From: Dromiciops gliroides | Lineage: Eukaryota > Chordata > Mammalia > Microbiotheria > Microbiotheriidae | Assembly: GCF_019393635.1 (NCBI RefSeq) | Contig: NC_057862.1 | Location: 477,776,669 to 477,840,668, forward strand | DNA length: 64,000 nt | Reading direction: 5' to 3' | In this document: piece by piece, positions 43,325-57,000 of the stretch | Numbering within the stretch: position 1 is the stretch's first letter | How the letters are laid out: each line of letters opens with the position of its first letter | Position numbers and translations under genes: made by a program | The notes under the pieces: model-generated | The model's database searches: none | The model's input: the letters and a program-made list of their open reading frames with translations, nothing else | What the model was told of the DNA's origin: nothing

Positions 43325-44515
43325 TAGCAAAAAGGCGGCCTTCGTGGGTCGCCACGGTTTCCTTTACTGAGTAACTTTAGCCACGACAAGATGGGAGAGT
43401 TTATTAATATGGAGACAAATGGGGTTGATACAGTCCTGGAAGGATTTGTCCCCAAATGTGCTCCTTTCACGGTTTCAATTTTTACGGTGCAAGGTTTCCC
43501 AAAGCAATCCCAGTGTACCAAGGTGGACTATTCGTTTTGATGGAGGTATTCTTGGTCCCACACGTGGAGAAACAAGTCTTGAAACCACTCAGCGTCACCC
43601 AAAGCACAGGTTAAAAACTAGGATACTGAAGTAACATTCCACACTGGCCACTCTTTAGCACAGAGAAAAGTAGTGCATTTAACTCACCCAATAACATTTT
43701 TAATACTACTCTATTGATAATGCAAAAAAAAACTCCTATGCTCGGCTCTTTTCTACCTGTTTTCTTGAATGTCGTCACTTCCTTTTTTTATGAGATTCCA
43801 CCAATATTTTCAGTTAAACTTAAAGTCTATAATCTGAGTTCCAGCCTCTTTGCTGGGATGAGATCCTCATTGGATCAAATATTCATCGATTTCCTCTTCA
43901 GTCTTTCCCCTCTCAACCCCTAAATTGGGGGGGGGGGGAGAAATCAAAATCAATATAATAAACCCACCTTTTGTGGCAGCCTAAAAGGACATACTCAGAC
44001 GATGTACAATAACATTAAATCCTTCCAGGGACCTCTCAAAAACCCAAGGAAGGAGCAGACAAGTTTACTTAAGTACAGAAAGTCTAATGATACCTACATC
44101 TAGTGATATCAAATTGGTCCCTCCATTAAGAAGTACTATAGACCTCTAAGGATGGAATGATGCCAGCTTTTCTTTCTAATGATTGATAATTGTGTTTCTG
44201 TAGTGAAATGGAGAATTACAGCAAAATAAAAATGGCATCCTATTTTAAAGGTTCTGTAAATGAAAAACAGCATAAAGCATCTGTTCTATCAACAACCCTA
44301 AATGTCATTTCCACCAACATACATTATTTAGGATTAAGTTCTCTATTTAAAAAAAAGAAAAAAGCCCAGAATTTCAAAAAGTTTTTTTCTTACTGGTTAG
44401 CCTAGACAGATCAGCTGGGTCTCCACCAGTAATGCAGCTTGGTGAGGGGAACAACACTGGGCATACCTTCAGTGCCAGCATGACAATAGTCATACTACTT
44501 TAGATTTCATCTAGT
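43325..44515. other. MEMO1-DPY30 intergenic, nothing recognised
   Basis: Falls off the CpG island into AT-rich sequence. A 13-nt G-run lies at 43926-43938. No exon or repeat was assigned. Confidence 0.5.
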
Positions 44516-44519
44516 AATA

Positions 44520-44645
44520 CTGAGAAGCAGCAAGATGTAGTAGATAGGGAGCCAGCCTTGCATTATAACTTAGGTTTAAGTCCTGCTTCTGACAATTACC
44601 AGTTGTAGGCCCCATACAGCTAAGATTAAGTTAGAAGCATGTTTC
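44520..44645 (+). repeat. CORE-SINE fragment
   Basis: TGAGAAGCAGCAAGATGTAGTAGATAGGGAGCCAGCC, TTAGGTTTAAGTCCTGCTTCTGACAATTACCAG: head and core like 39750-39975, with the 3' part lost. Confidence 0.65.
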
Positions 44646-44649
44646 TAAT

Positions 44650-45270
44650 TTGTATAAGTAGAAGGAGCTTTCTAGCAGTGACATTCAGGCCAAAAAAAAT
44701 CAGAACATTATTAAGTTTATAATACTGTAATTCAACTTATTTATTCACTGCTGATAGCATGAGTGACCCAAGTTTCTAAATATTGTATTTGATCTGGCCC
44801 TGAGGGAAAAAAAATACTAGAATACCAAATTAATTTTACCAATACCAATCTTAATCTAGATTGGGGGTAAGAAAAATCAAGTAAGGAAACAACTCATATC
44901 TTCATAATTTGTGTTAGAATTAGTATTATATTCCTGGTATCAACTAAAATTTAGACATAAACTTCTAGATTACAATAGCAATCAAGTATCAAACCTTAAG
45001 AAGTTAAAAAAAAAAACTTTTCAGGTGAGGCTGATTGTATCCAAGGTATATGGGTTCTAAGTCCTCCCTGACAACTTGCCCCAACCTGCTACTTAAGGAA
45101 CTATTTTAGGTATCACTTAGGAAGGTTGGGGGACAGGAATAGGTGGCAGCAACCCAGGTCAAATATAAATGATGCTTGATTACCTACACCTCTCCTTCCC
45201 CAAACAGTAACAGCTGAAAGCTAACAATAACAAATTATTAAAAAACATTCCTTGAAAAGCTAATTTGGGG
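44650..45270. other. No recognisable feature
   Basis: Ordinary intergenic sequence. Confidence 0.5.
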
Positions 45271-45274
45271 TAGG

Positions 45275-45410
45275 AAATAAATCAATAAGCATTTAGAAGA
45301 CTATTATGTACCAAACACAGTGCTCAGTACTGGGAACACTAAATAAACAAATAAATAAATGAATGTAGAGTAGTCCCTGCCTTCAAACAACTTACACAAG
45401 GACCTCCCAG
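45275..45410 (-). repeat. L2 tail
   Basis: AATAAGCATTTAGAAGACTATTATGTACCAAACACAGTGCTCAGTACTGG, AGTCCCTGCCTTCAAACAACTTAC. Confidence 0.78.
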
Positions 45411-45699
45411 ACAAAATCATCAGGGAAATTGCATTTACTAAGTATTTACAAAATAAATACAAGAGAACTAGTTAATTATCTCCATAGAGCAAAAATCCAC
45501 TAATAATTGCATTGTTATACAATTTTATATTTAAAAGATATAAAGATATGTATCTAGTGTCAATTATATTTTAAGGAATCATTTCTAATTATATTTCCCT
45601 CTGAGTTTCCAAATTAGAGATGTATTTTTTTTACTATATGTTACACATTTTAGTTGTCAACCATAAACAATTGTAATTTAATTAAGCTAATGTATCAAT

Positions 45700-46235
45700 T
45701 TCCAGGGAAAATGCAAATTTTTAAGAACCACAAGAAAAGTTGCCCAATAATCAGAAAGATGAAAATCATAACCACCTTGAGATAACATCTTACATACCCA
45801 TAAAATAGAAACAAAAAATCATGAAATTCAGTTTTAACGTGTCAAGAAAAATAGGCACTCTTCAAGTGTTTGGGAGACTATGATAACATATAATAAAATT
45901 CACAAAATTAACCATTTTTCAGCCAGCAATTCCATTGCCAGTAATTTATGCTAAGACCATAAAAAGGGGAGGGGGGGTCTATCTAAACAAAATTATTTAC
46001 TTATAATGGCATGCAACAGTAATAAATGCTTTATAATTGCATAAATGAGATACAACCTATAATTTCAATTATTAGAAAATGGCTGAATTATATATTAATT
46101 CCATGGAATTTTATAAATGTGAATATAATATGGAAAGACCAAATGAACTGATGAAAAATGGGATTGGCTGAACCAGTACCATGTACATACTGACTACAAC
46201 TACTTTTTCAAATAAAACTGAAGTCAAAAGGTAAT
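45700..46235 (+). repeat. Old L1 3' fragment
   Basis: AATAATCAGAAAGATGAAAATCATAACCACC, GATAACATCTTACATACCCATAAAATAG, CAGCCAGCAATTCCATTGCCAG, GAAAATGGCTGAATTATATATTAA. Heavily diverged. Confidence 0.65.
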
Positions 46236-46240
46236 ATACA

Positions 46241-46387
46241 GGGGCAGATAGGTGGCACAGTGGATAAAGCACCGGCCCTAGATTCAGGAGGACTTGAGTT
46301 CAAATCTGGCCTCAGATACCTGACATTTAACTAGCTGTGTGACCTTGGGCAAGTCACTTAACCCTCATTACCCCACCAAAAAAAAGG
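46241..46387 (+). repeat. WSINE1-type SINE
   Basis: AAAAGGTAA flanks it imperfectly (about 46226-46234, then six extra bases before the head; 46381-46389 after). The duplication is degraded or partly chance. Confidence 0.9.
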
Positions 46388-46594
46388 TAAAGACTTGGAA
46401 GCATAAGGACAGAGAACAGATTTTTTTTTCTCCTTTACCTTGCTAATTTACTTGGTTTGACTTTGGTAAGTGAAAATACATATTACTGTATATTTGTTTG
46501 ATTTTTGTGAGAATTAAATTTAAAACAAAACATGTAAACACCAAGGCAGATTCATAAAAACTGAATAAACCAGACAATGAAAAATTTGGTGTAT

Positions 46595-46870
46595 CTGATT
46601 TCTTCAAACATTTTATTAAGTACCTATACACCGGGCACTGTGTATGCAAAGATAACACCATTCCTCTGCTCTCAAGGATTCACAATCTAACCCATTTGGA
46701 AATAATAGCACCTTAAGATTATAAAGCACTTTGCAGTCTCCAGAAGTGTTATATGTATGTTCTTACATTTGTAATAACCCTGTGAGGTATTTAAATATTA
46801 TCTCCATCTTAGAGATGAAGTAGCTGAAAGACTAGTAATGAGCCCAAGTATTCTGACTCCTACTACATGA
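46595..46870 (-). repeat. L2 tail then MIR fragment
   Basis: 46605-46690: ACATTTTATTAAGTACCTATACACCGGGCACTGTG, CTGCTCTCAAGGATTCACAATC (L2). 46700-46865: ATTATAAAGCACTTTGCAGTC, TAATAACCCTGTGAGGTATT, GAGATGAAGTAGCTGAAAG (MIR). Confidence 0.75.
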
Positions 46871-46874
46871 TGTT

Positions 46875-47545
46875 ACAACTGCGGAAATGACAAAAACCAA
46901 TATTTCCAGATTTCTCTTACTTACATAAAAACAAGTTTGACAGATGCATATCAGTACTACTTTTCTTTAGTAGACCTAGTTCTGTTATGCCATTTCCTGC
47001 CTTTTTTTATTTCTGCAAAAACTTTTTAATACTTTTAGTTGGAGACATGAAACTCGTGGATTTTCTTTTAAAAGAGTGTAACTTTTTCCTTGTCTATCTT
47101 AAAACCATTTTCTCCAAAGAATATCCATAAAATCTCTTTCCCTGGGTTGATGGGTTACCTCAACATCTCCACAAAAAGCAGAACAAGCAAATGCATCAGA
47201 GCCTTGGGTGCCACATGATTGCTTAGGGAAGCAACTAAAGAACAATGCTACTTTTTAATTGGCTATGAAGTACCTATTTGGAGACAGCCAGGTTAAGGCA
47301 AGATAGTGAGTTAGGTAGGAATGACAAACTGTATACCTTTTTAAATACTCAAGCTTTGATAGTATCCTTCCTCTGTGCTATATTTTCATTGTGCTGTAAA
47401 TCAATACATTATAAAATGTAGCCAAAAGGAAATTATGATGCAAAAATGATCAGAAATAGGATCAGTGCTACCTATGAAGCAATACCCAAACAATACACAA
47501 ATATCCTCAATAAAAACTGCTTTCCAATAATCAAATTTTTAGCAA
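46875..47545. other. No recognisable repeat; downstream of DPY30
   Basis: AT-rich. Lies past the likely DPY30 transcript end. Confidence 0.45.
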
Positions 47546-47551
47546 TTTATT
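47546..47551 (-). terminator. DPY30: Candidate DPY30 polyadenylation signal
   Basis: AATAAA on the minus strand, about 245 nt past the DPY30 stop. An AATAAA at 47783-47778, only 13 nt past the stop, is the other candidate but would leave almost no 3' UTR. Confidence 0.35.
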
Positions 47552-47795
47552 CTGAAGGTTGATTTTAAGACAATGTGAAAAAATAAAAACAAAGAATATG
47601 CTCATTAAATAAGTATGTTCATTAAATAAAGAATAAGGGAAGTATGTTCCCTTCTGGAGTTACTGAAACAAGATCTGTGGTCCTGAAGATTTATATATTT
47701 TCAAAAGAAAAAAAAAGGAATCATGGCAATATAAACTGCCTCTTAATCATATATATCTACAGTAACAACCAAATTCTTTTATTCTTTTCCCGAAA

Positions 47796-47868
47796 TTAGT
47801 TTCGATCCTCAAATTGTGACTTGTTTTTTAAAAGATACGATGCTAGAAATTCAATGGGATTTGGAGGT
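47796..47868 (-). CDS. DPY30: DPY30 last coding exon
   Basis: Acceptor TTTTCTTTTCAG|ACC. Completes the split Arg codon, then [23 protein letters not shown] and TAA (47798-47796). Carries the second helix of the dimerisation bundle. Confidence 0.96.
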
Positions 47869-50800
47869 CTGAAAAGAAAAAGAGATCCAAGATTTAGAAT
47901 CTATTCCAGATGTATCTATCCAAGGAAACTATTATAAAAATGACACTGTATTGTTGCCCTGTAACAAACATTTAACACAATTCAGAAATAAAAAATTTCT
48001 TACCAAAATTCAAACAAAAAGATGTGTTTATTCTATTTCACTGTAACACAAGAAAATCATTTACTTCATTGGGAAATAGCCACATATTTCTCTAAATTTA
48101 AATTGATAATTATTTTGGTTTTCATCTTCACTCCTAATTAAAATATAATATTTTCTATCTTCATTCATGAGAAGGCATCATGCTGTAGTGTAGAAAACTG
48201 TCTTCAGAACCAATAAAACTTAGGCTTTAGTCTCACCTTTAAGACATACTGGTGTGTGTGACCCTAAGCAATTCTTAAACTTCTTAAGCGTTCTAGGCAA
48301 CTCTCAAACTATAAGATGCATTGTCAGAGGAAGTTTCCTCACTGAGAGTTCCTTATAGCAAAGAAATTATAGGTCCAGTCAACATCCCTATCCCACAAAT
48401 ACATGGGCAGGCTTCATAACAAAGTAATAAGATGGGGTTGTAAAATAAATGTACCACAACTCATACATCCAAATGCATGCTAGCCCCTTCAAAGTAATCA
48501 CCGGGCATGGTTGTCCACAATTCCAGCAACAATACTATTGACCAAAAAAATTTTAGAACCCTCTTCTAAAGTTAACTTTCAGAGCCCAGTACATATTTCA
48601 AAATATGCTTAGTTGAATGAAGTCTTCATCTTGTGAAGGTGGTTTTGATTTTAGAAACAAAACAAAACTTATTCAGAGAGAAGTCTCATGAGTAAATGGG
48701 TAATTAAGCTGGAAAATATCATTTGTAGTTAAAAAATAAAAGTTATAAAATGAAAAGGATGATTTTCTTTTGCTTCTAATAAATGGTTCTAAAGGCAAAA
48801 GCAAAGATCCAAAAATTATTTAAACAACTTAATTCAACAATACATATTAAGGGGAGATTCAAAGGGGCAAAAAAGAGTCCCGAAATTCAAAGACCTTACT
48901 TTCTCTGCTGGGGAGTTAAGAAAGATCTCTTGAAAGAGGTGGTACCTTACATATGCTTTGAAGGAAGCCAAGAATTCCACAAGATGAAAGTGAGGAAGGA
49001 GGGTGTCTAGACATCAGGGACATCCTGTGTAAAGGCAGTGAGGCAATAACTTCTATGGAAAAACCTAGAAAGCCAATGTAGCTAGAATGGAAAGTACATG
49101 ATGAAGAGTAACGTGAAGTAAAACTGGAGAGTTAGATGGGAAAGTCAGATTGTAGAAGGTTTTAAACACCAGGCTTCAGAGTTTGTATTTGATCCTAGGG
49201 GCAATAGGGAGCCACTAATAATTTTTGAGAGGGGAAAAGGTGGTTTGATATGGTTGCATCTATGTTTTATGAATATCAATTTGGAAGTTATTAGAAAGAA
49301 AAAACCAGAATCCAATAAAGTACTGCATATCAATATCAATTTGAAGTTATATGGAGGATAGATTAGAAGGAAAAGACTGGAATCCAATAAAGAGAGGGAA
49401 TGATCAGGGGGGCAAGCTCCCAGAGGAAAAGAGGAGTGGAATCAAGAATATAAGGGGAGGGGTTGGTATTGAAAAAGAGGAGGCCCACCTCCTTATCAAG
49501 AACTGGAGGAGAGGAGCAAATGGAGACTGATAAAGAAGCATTTTGAAATACAAAGTGAGTTCATGACAAATAGCCCCTATTTTCTCAGAAGAACAAAAAG
49601 GGAGGTCCTCTGGTGAGAGAGATGTAGGTAAGGGGTAGTAATAGGAGTCTGATGAAAGAAAAAAAAAGGTTGGAATAGTCATTGTGGAGGGTATGATATA
49701 ATTAATCAGAGAAAGATTGCCACATAGGCAGTAAAAGCACAGCTGAGGGGCGGCTAGGTGGCGAAGTGGATAGAACACTGGCCCTGGAGTCAGGAGGACC
49801 TGAGTTCAAATCCGGCCTTAGACACTTAACACTTACTAGTTGTGTGACCCTAGGCAAGTCACTTAACCCCAACTGCCTCACCAAAAAATAAATAAATAAA
49901 CAAACAAAAAGGCACAGCTGAGATAATTTACATCTGTAGTAAACCCAACCAGCACATTTCTGACTTACTCTAGAAGTGCTCATATACACAGAGAAGGTGG
50001 ATTTTGGTGTTAAACAGGATCTGGTTCAGGCAAGGTAAGAGTACAGCAGGTGAGGGCAGCTAGGTGGCTCAGTGGATAAAGCACCGGCCCTGGATTCAGA
50101 AGGACCTGAGTTCAAATCTGGCCTCAGATACTTGACACTTACTAGCTGTGTGACCCTGGGCAAGTCACTTAACCCTCATTGCCCCACTAAAATAAAATAA
50201 AATAAATTGGTTAAAAAATAAAAAATTTAAATTTAAAAAAAAAAAAGAGTACAGCAGGTACAAGGGTACCTGACAGAATATCTAAAATGTTTCAACTCAG
50301 GGTCAAGACTGTGAAAGAGTCATAGAGAGGATAAAGAATAGGTTATAGGCCATTCTGGAGAGCGGTTTGGAATTATGCCCAAGGAGCTATAAAGCTGTGC
50401 ATACCCTTTGACCCAGCAATACCACTATTGGGTCTTTTTCCCAAAGAGATCATAAAAAAGGGAAAAGGACCCACATGTACAAAAATATTTATGGCTGCTC
50501 TTTTTGTGGTGACAAGGAATTGGAAATCTAGGGGCTGCCCATCAATTGGGGAATGGCTGAACAAGTGGTATATGAATGTAATGAAATTCTATTGTGCTGT
50601 AAGAAACGAAGAGCAGGCAGATTTCAGAGAAACCTGGAAGGACTTGCATGAACTGATGATGAGTGAGATGAGCAGAACCAGGAGAACACTGTACACAGTA
50701 TCATCAACATTGAGTGTTGATCTACTGTGATGGATTATATTCTTCTCACCAATGCAATGGTACAGAAGAGTTCCAGGGAACTCATGATAGAAGAGGATCT

Positions 50801-50966
50801 CCAAATCCAGGGGAAAAAAAAAAAAAGAAGAACTGTGGAGTATAGATGCTGAATGAACCATACTATTTCTTTGTTTTTGGTGCTGATGTTTTTCTATTTT
50901 GAGGTTTTTTTGTCATTGCTCTGATTTTTCTCTTATAACATGACTAATGCAGAAATATGTTTAATG

Positions 50967-51014
<48 letters not shown>

Positions 51015-54000
51015 AAACCTGTATCAGATTATCTGCTGTCTAGGGGAGGGGGTAGGGAGGGGAGGGAGAAAAATCTGAAATTGGAAAGCTTGTATAAACA
51101 AAAGTTGAGAACTATCTTTACATGTAACGGGAAAAAAAATAAAATACTTCATTAATTTAAAAAAAATAAAAGAAACGATGAACAGGCAGATTTCAGAGAA
51201 ACCTGGAAGGACTTGCATGAACTGATGGTGAGTGAGAGAACATTGTACACAGTATCATCAACATTATGTGTTGATCAACTGTGATAGACTTGATTCTTCT
51301 CAGCAATCCAACAGTACAAGATAGTTCTGAAAGACTCATGATGGAAAAGGCTCCCCAAATCCAGAAAAAAAAAAAAAAGAACTGTGGAATATCAATGCAT
51401 ATTGAACCATACTATTTCTTTTGTTTTTAGTGCTGTTGTTTTTCTTTTTTGAGGTTTTTCCTTTTTGCTTTTATCCTTCTCTTATAACGAGTAATGCAGA
51501 AATATGTTTCATGTTATTGTATATATATAAAACCTATATCAGATTACTTGCTGTCTTGGGGAAGGGGGGTGAGAAAAATTTGAAACTAGACATCTTATAA
51601 AAACAAATGTTGAAAACTATTTCTACATGTAACTGGAAGATAATAAAATACTTTTATAATTTTTTTTAGGTTATAGCACTCAAAAGGTTCCACTTCACAC
51701 TCCTCAGATTGGCAAATATGACCAAAAAAAAAAACCCCAACAATTGTTAGAGGAGCTATGGAAGGATAAAGAATGATAACAGAATAGTGAATTAGTTCAA
51801 CCATTCTGGAAAACAATTAGAAACTATACACTAAAAATCACTAAACAGTACACATACTCTTTAACCCAACAATACTGCCATGCCATGAGGCATTTATTCC
51901 ATAAATGAGCACCTCAAATTTGGCATGTCCAACACAAAACTCAAAATGTTTCCCCCTAAATCCATCCTTCCTCCAAACTTGTTTCTGTTAACACCACCAA
52001 GATCCTTCCCAAGAAAGTTAAGGGCACATGTACAAGAATGTTTATAAGCAGCATTTTTGTTGTAGCACAGAACTGGAAATAGGAGGAATGGCTGAACCAA
52101 TTGTGGTATATGAATGTAATTAAATATTATGGCACCATAAGAAATTATGAATTTAGATAAATGTGGTAAGACATATGAACTGATACACTGTAAAATAAAC
52201 AGTATAAATGAAGGAAAAAGCATTTATTAAGTGCTTACTATATACTAAGAACCAGTGATATAAATAGAAAAAATGAGACAGTACTTGCTCTCAAGGAGTT
52301 CAAACTCTAATAGAGGAGTTATAAAAGAAAATTCAATGACAAAGTGGATGTAAAGGCCTGGAAGCCTTAAAGGTATATTGGTCAGAACAGATTTAGGTGA
52401 ATTAAAGCAAAAGAGACTAAAAAAATAGGAGGCTGTGGTCAAAGAGATGAATTTCAGAGTTCTGGATGAGGGAAGTGAAATAATTACAGATATTGATCAT
52501 ATCAAGGGCATGGCCATGCCTCCGTATGGATATGGTAAAATAAATATGGAGGTCACAAAAGCTGAAGAGATCAATGAACAGGAAAGGCAAGGTGTTTGAG
52601 CCTGTACTAAAATGTAAATTAAAGTCATTCAACTAAGAAAGCAAGGCTTAGAGTAGAAAGGAAGATAAAATAAAGAGGCAACATTCTGAAACAAGTTTAA
52701 AGCCTCCACAAGGTGACTACATCAAAGGAGATCACACCCATTTAAATGTATAAGTTAATCTCATTACCTTATAGACACTTCTTAAATTGTGGTTTTACAT
52801 TGGAACAATTTTAAACACCATCATCTTGGAACACATGAAGCTTACTATTATCATCTGACCATTTTATGATTTTTGTACCACAATTTATTGCATTTCAGAA
52901 GTCTAAATATCTGGATTTGAGGCTAATAATGGCATGTATCATTTGTCACACTACAGCATAATCTATTACATTAGAACTATACTTGGGGCAGCTAGTGTCA
53001 CAGTGGATAGAGCACCAGCCCTGGATTCAGGAGGACCTGAGTTCAAATCCAGCCTCAGACACTTGACACTTACTAGCTGAGTGACCCTGGGCAAGTCACT
53101 TAACCCCAAGTACCTCACCAATAAGAACTATACTTGACAGAAGTACTAACAACCTGCATAGCTAGTCTAAATACTAGATAATACTCACCTCTTCAAACCT
53201 GAGATATGTTGTTGTACTGTGGTAAATTTTCAAATTTATCTCTGACGAAATTTAAACTCATTACACTAGAATATAATGGACACTAATATAACTAACTTCA
53301 TTATCAAAAATATATTTTCCAATCGATCTAATTTACCTAAAAGAAATCAATTAGTTGGAGTTATGGAAAGAATAAAGAGGCAGAAAAAGGAAAAATAACT
53401 GTAAAGCCAATGGTGTTGCAAATCAAGATGATTTCCAATTTTACTCTAATTTAATCTACTTAATTTACAGGCAATGACATACAAAGATTGTTAACTTTAC
53501 AAACAGATTACCTTTACTACATAATGAAATGTAAATTACAGTCAAGCAACAAATACTAGAGTAAATCTACTCCTCATTTTAGCCCCTCAGGTAACTTGAG
53601 GGAAAAGCAGTAGCATAAATAAATGTATTATCATCACCCCTACTTCTTGCATCCTCTTGCTATCACTGTCCAATCGACCCAGAGAATACTCTGGATAAAG
53701 ATAACTCTAATGGTATCTCTCTAAATAGCAAGACCTCTCATAATTTCCCTTAAGATCTCTTTCTGAAAGACCTATGAAGTATCCAGGAACAGGAAAGGGA
53801 AAGAAATGGCATGGAAAACCATTCCTATCATGCCCAAATTAGCTCTGGGTTAATCTGGCTACCTAAAAAAGGTACAGGACCTAAAAAAGAACAGGACCAA
53901 AATATCATCTATTGTCTCTACTTAGACTCAACCTCAGGTTTATAAGTACTTACAACTCATAGACTTGATTTGAAATGTGAAATACTTAAGTTAACATACA

Positions 54001-57000
54001 TAGAGTACTTTAATGAAAAATATAAATCATTTGCAAAAGGATTTAAAATCAAGACTGCATGTTATCTCACCTTTCTTTTGCAAGGACAGCAAGTCCCTGT
54101 AATAAAATAGGTACAACTGTCTGATCCAAGTAGGCACGAGTTGGCAATGACTGAAGGTCCACCTTCTGTTTTGATGACTTTTCTGCATTAATCTTCTCAT
54201 TTTCCACTATTCGCTAATAAATTAAAAAACAATGTATTAATCTGACATGTTAAATTATCTTGGGTGACAAAAATAAACTAAGGAACAGATTAAGTATCTC
54301 AAGACAGATCAATAACTGTTTTTCAATTAGAACACTTCAATTTCCAAATCTCTCTCTCTTCCAAGAACCTACCCAAATTTCTCTCATCAAATTTCACTTA
54401 GATTACTTCTCCCCTTATGCCCATAGCTGCTAATTGTCTATCTTTGTAATATCATCAGACTTTTCTCTTTTTACTTCTGTTTTTACAATGCACTTTGTAT
54501 TTCTGGCAACAAATATTCCTTCTCTTTTTCCATTAAAATATATTCTTATAACTTTTACTTAACCTCTCTACCTTGCAACATCCCTCAAAACCCAAAAGCA
54601 CTGTTTAAGCTTTAAAAGTTTCCACTTGAGGGGGCAGCTAGGTGGCAAAGTGGATAGAACACGGGCCCTGGAGTCAGGAGTACCTGAGTTCAAATCCGAC
54701 CTCAGACACTTAACACTTACTAGCTATGTGACCCTGGACAAGTCACTTAACCCCAATTGCCTCACCAAGAAAAAAAAAAAGTTTCCACTTGACCCCAACC
54801 AACTTCCAGGACACTACAATCATATGTGGTTGAAATATTTTAATGGATTCTCAATTTGGTGTCTTTATAATTAAGTATTTCAGAAATTTAGAGGGTGAGT
54901 CATAAAAGGCAGTTAGAAATATACTTAGAAATGGCAATGTTAGAAATATATGAAGAATAAAAGTTGTCATCCATAGCATATGAAGTGTTGTCTGTGAACA
55001 CCATAGTAAAGGATGTTGCCCAAATAAAGGAGCATACAAAAGACAGCACTTCCATGAAGGCAACTTATCTTTGACAAAAATAGATAGTACTATTTTAGAG
55101 ATGGAGAAACTATTAACCATGTGGATAGAAGCCCAAATTCAGAAGAATATTCCTTTAAGCTTGATAATTCAACCCAAGGCTCAAAGCCTCTTTGAAGGTT
55201 TAAAGGTAAAGGACCCTGAAGGAACACCAGGTATTTACAGCAGGCAGGGGTTGCTTTGCATGATTTCAAAATTGTGCAGGATTTCATAATAAGCAAGTAT
55301 CAAGAGAGGCTGCTAGCGCAGGTACTGAAACCACAAAGAAGTTCCCAGAGTTACTACAAAAAATAACAGATGGAAGTACTTGCTTACTGGAACAAATCTT
55401 TAGTGTAGATGAAACTGGCCTATTTTATCAGAGAATTCCATTTTCAACTTACATCTTGGTCAAGGAAAAAACTATACCAGAGCATAAGGCTTAAAAAAAT
55501 AGAATTACGGGCAGCTAGGTGGTGCAGTGGATAAAGCACTGGCCCTGGATTCAGAAGTACCTGAGTTCAAATCTGACCTCAGACACTTGACACTTACTAG
55601 CTGTGTGACCCTGGGCAAGTCACTTAACCCCCATTGCCCATAAAAAAAAAAATAGAATTATTCTTCTGCCTGAGGGGAATGTATCTGGGACTTGCAAATT
55701 TAAATCTGTTCTTGTGCATCACTCAGAAAATCCCAGAGCATTGAAAAAAAAAAAAATCAGCAAAGCAACATTACCCACGAATTATTTCACTAATCCTAAA
55801 GGATGGATAACTCTTATCTTTGAACAAAAGTTTATGTACTGCTTCATTCCTTCCCCATTTGTATAATTTTAATGAAAATATACAAGTGTTCTACCTTCCC
55901 CCTAATGCTACCTCATTATTTATAACCTATGGATCAAGGAGTGATTTCAAATTTCAAAGCAAACATATGATTTATGTACTACATTTGCCTAGACAAATGC
56001 AGCCTTGGATGCAGATAAGGAGATGACACTGAGAGATTTCTGGAAGTTCTTTAATATTTACTATGCAATCCAGAGTAATGCTCAGGCATGGGAAGATATA
56101 ACAAACACATATGGAGAGAGTTAGGAAAAAAGTGTGCCCATAGTTCATGCCCAAGTTTTGTGGATTTTATAAAGATGAAATATTTGAATAAGTGAGAAAA
56201 AAAGACTAAAATTCGCCCTAGAATTGGCGCAAGAAGTAGATGAAAATGATGTGGAGTTGATTGTGTCTCATGGAGAAGAACTGCCCAATGAGGATCTGAT
56301 TGAGCTGCTAGCTGCAAAGACTGAAGAAGAAAGAGAAAATTCAGAACCTAAGGCCAAACCAAAAAGGTTCACAATGAAACAGTTGGTAAAGCATTTCATC
56401 ATTTGAGTGAATTTTTTTCTTGTATTGAAAGTTGGGTTGAAGTACTTCAAAAACTAGTTGAGAATATTGCTTGCAATTGTTAAATATATGATGGGGGAAA
56501 AGAAAGCCATTGTCCAAACATCTCTCAATATCTACATAAAAAAAGGTGAACAGCAACCTCTAATAATAAAGACTGGGTGAAGTAGGTGGAGAAGCGGCAA
56601 CATATTGCACACCTATGTCAACTTTACCATATATTATTGTGTGTACTTTATCCTTAACTTTACCTTTCATTTCATAATTCTGTTTATAATCATGATACAG
56701 TAGTTAATATGTCTGTATTTTAGTACATTTTATAACGCATAAAGGTATGATTTTGTGTATGGCTTTGTTATATAGGCTAAGTGAAATGAGTAGATATGAC
56801 AAATTAGCATTATGTAAAAATCTTTTTACATAAGTATGCTGAACAGTCCATTTATGTAAATTGAGAACTGTCGGTACAGAGAAAATAGGACAACTGGGAA
56901 CTTGGTTCAAGATCAATGCCAGCGTTTATAGATGAAAACCAGGGCATCAAACAGAGTGGAACCAATGTGCTTAAGTTTTTATCATGACCTATCACATTTT

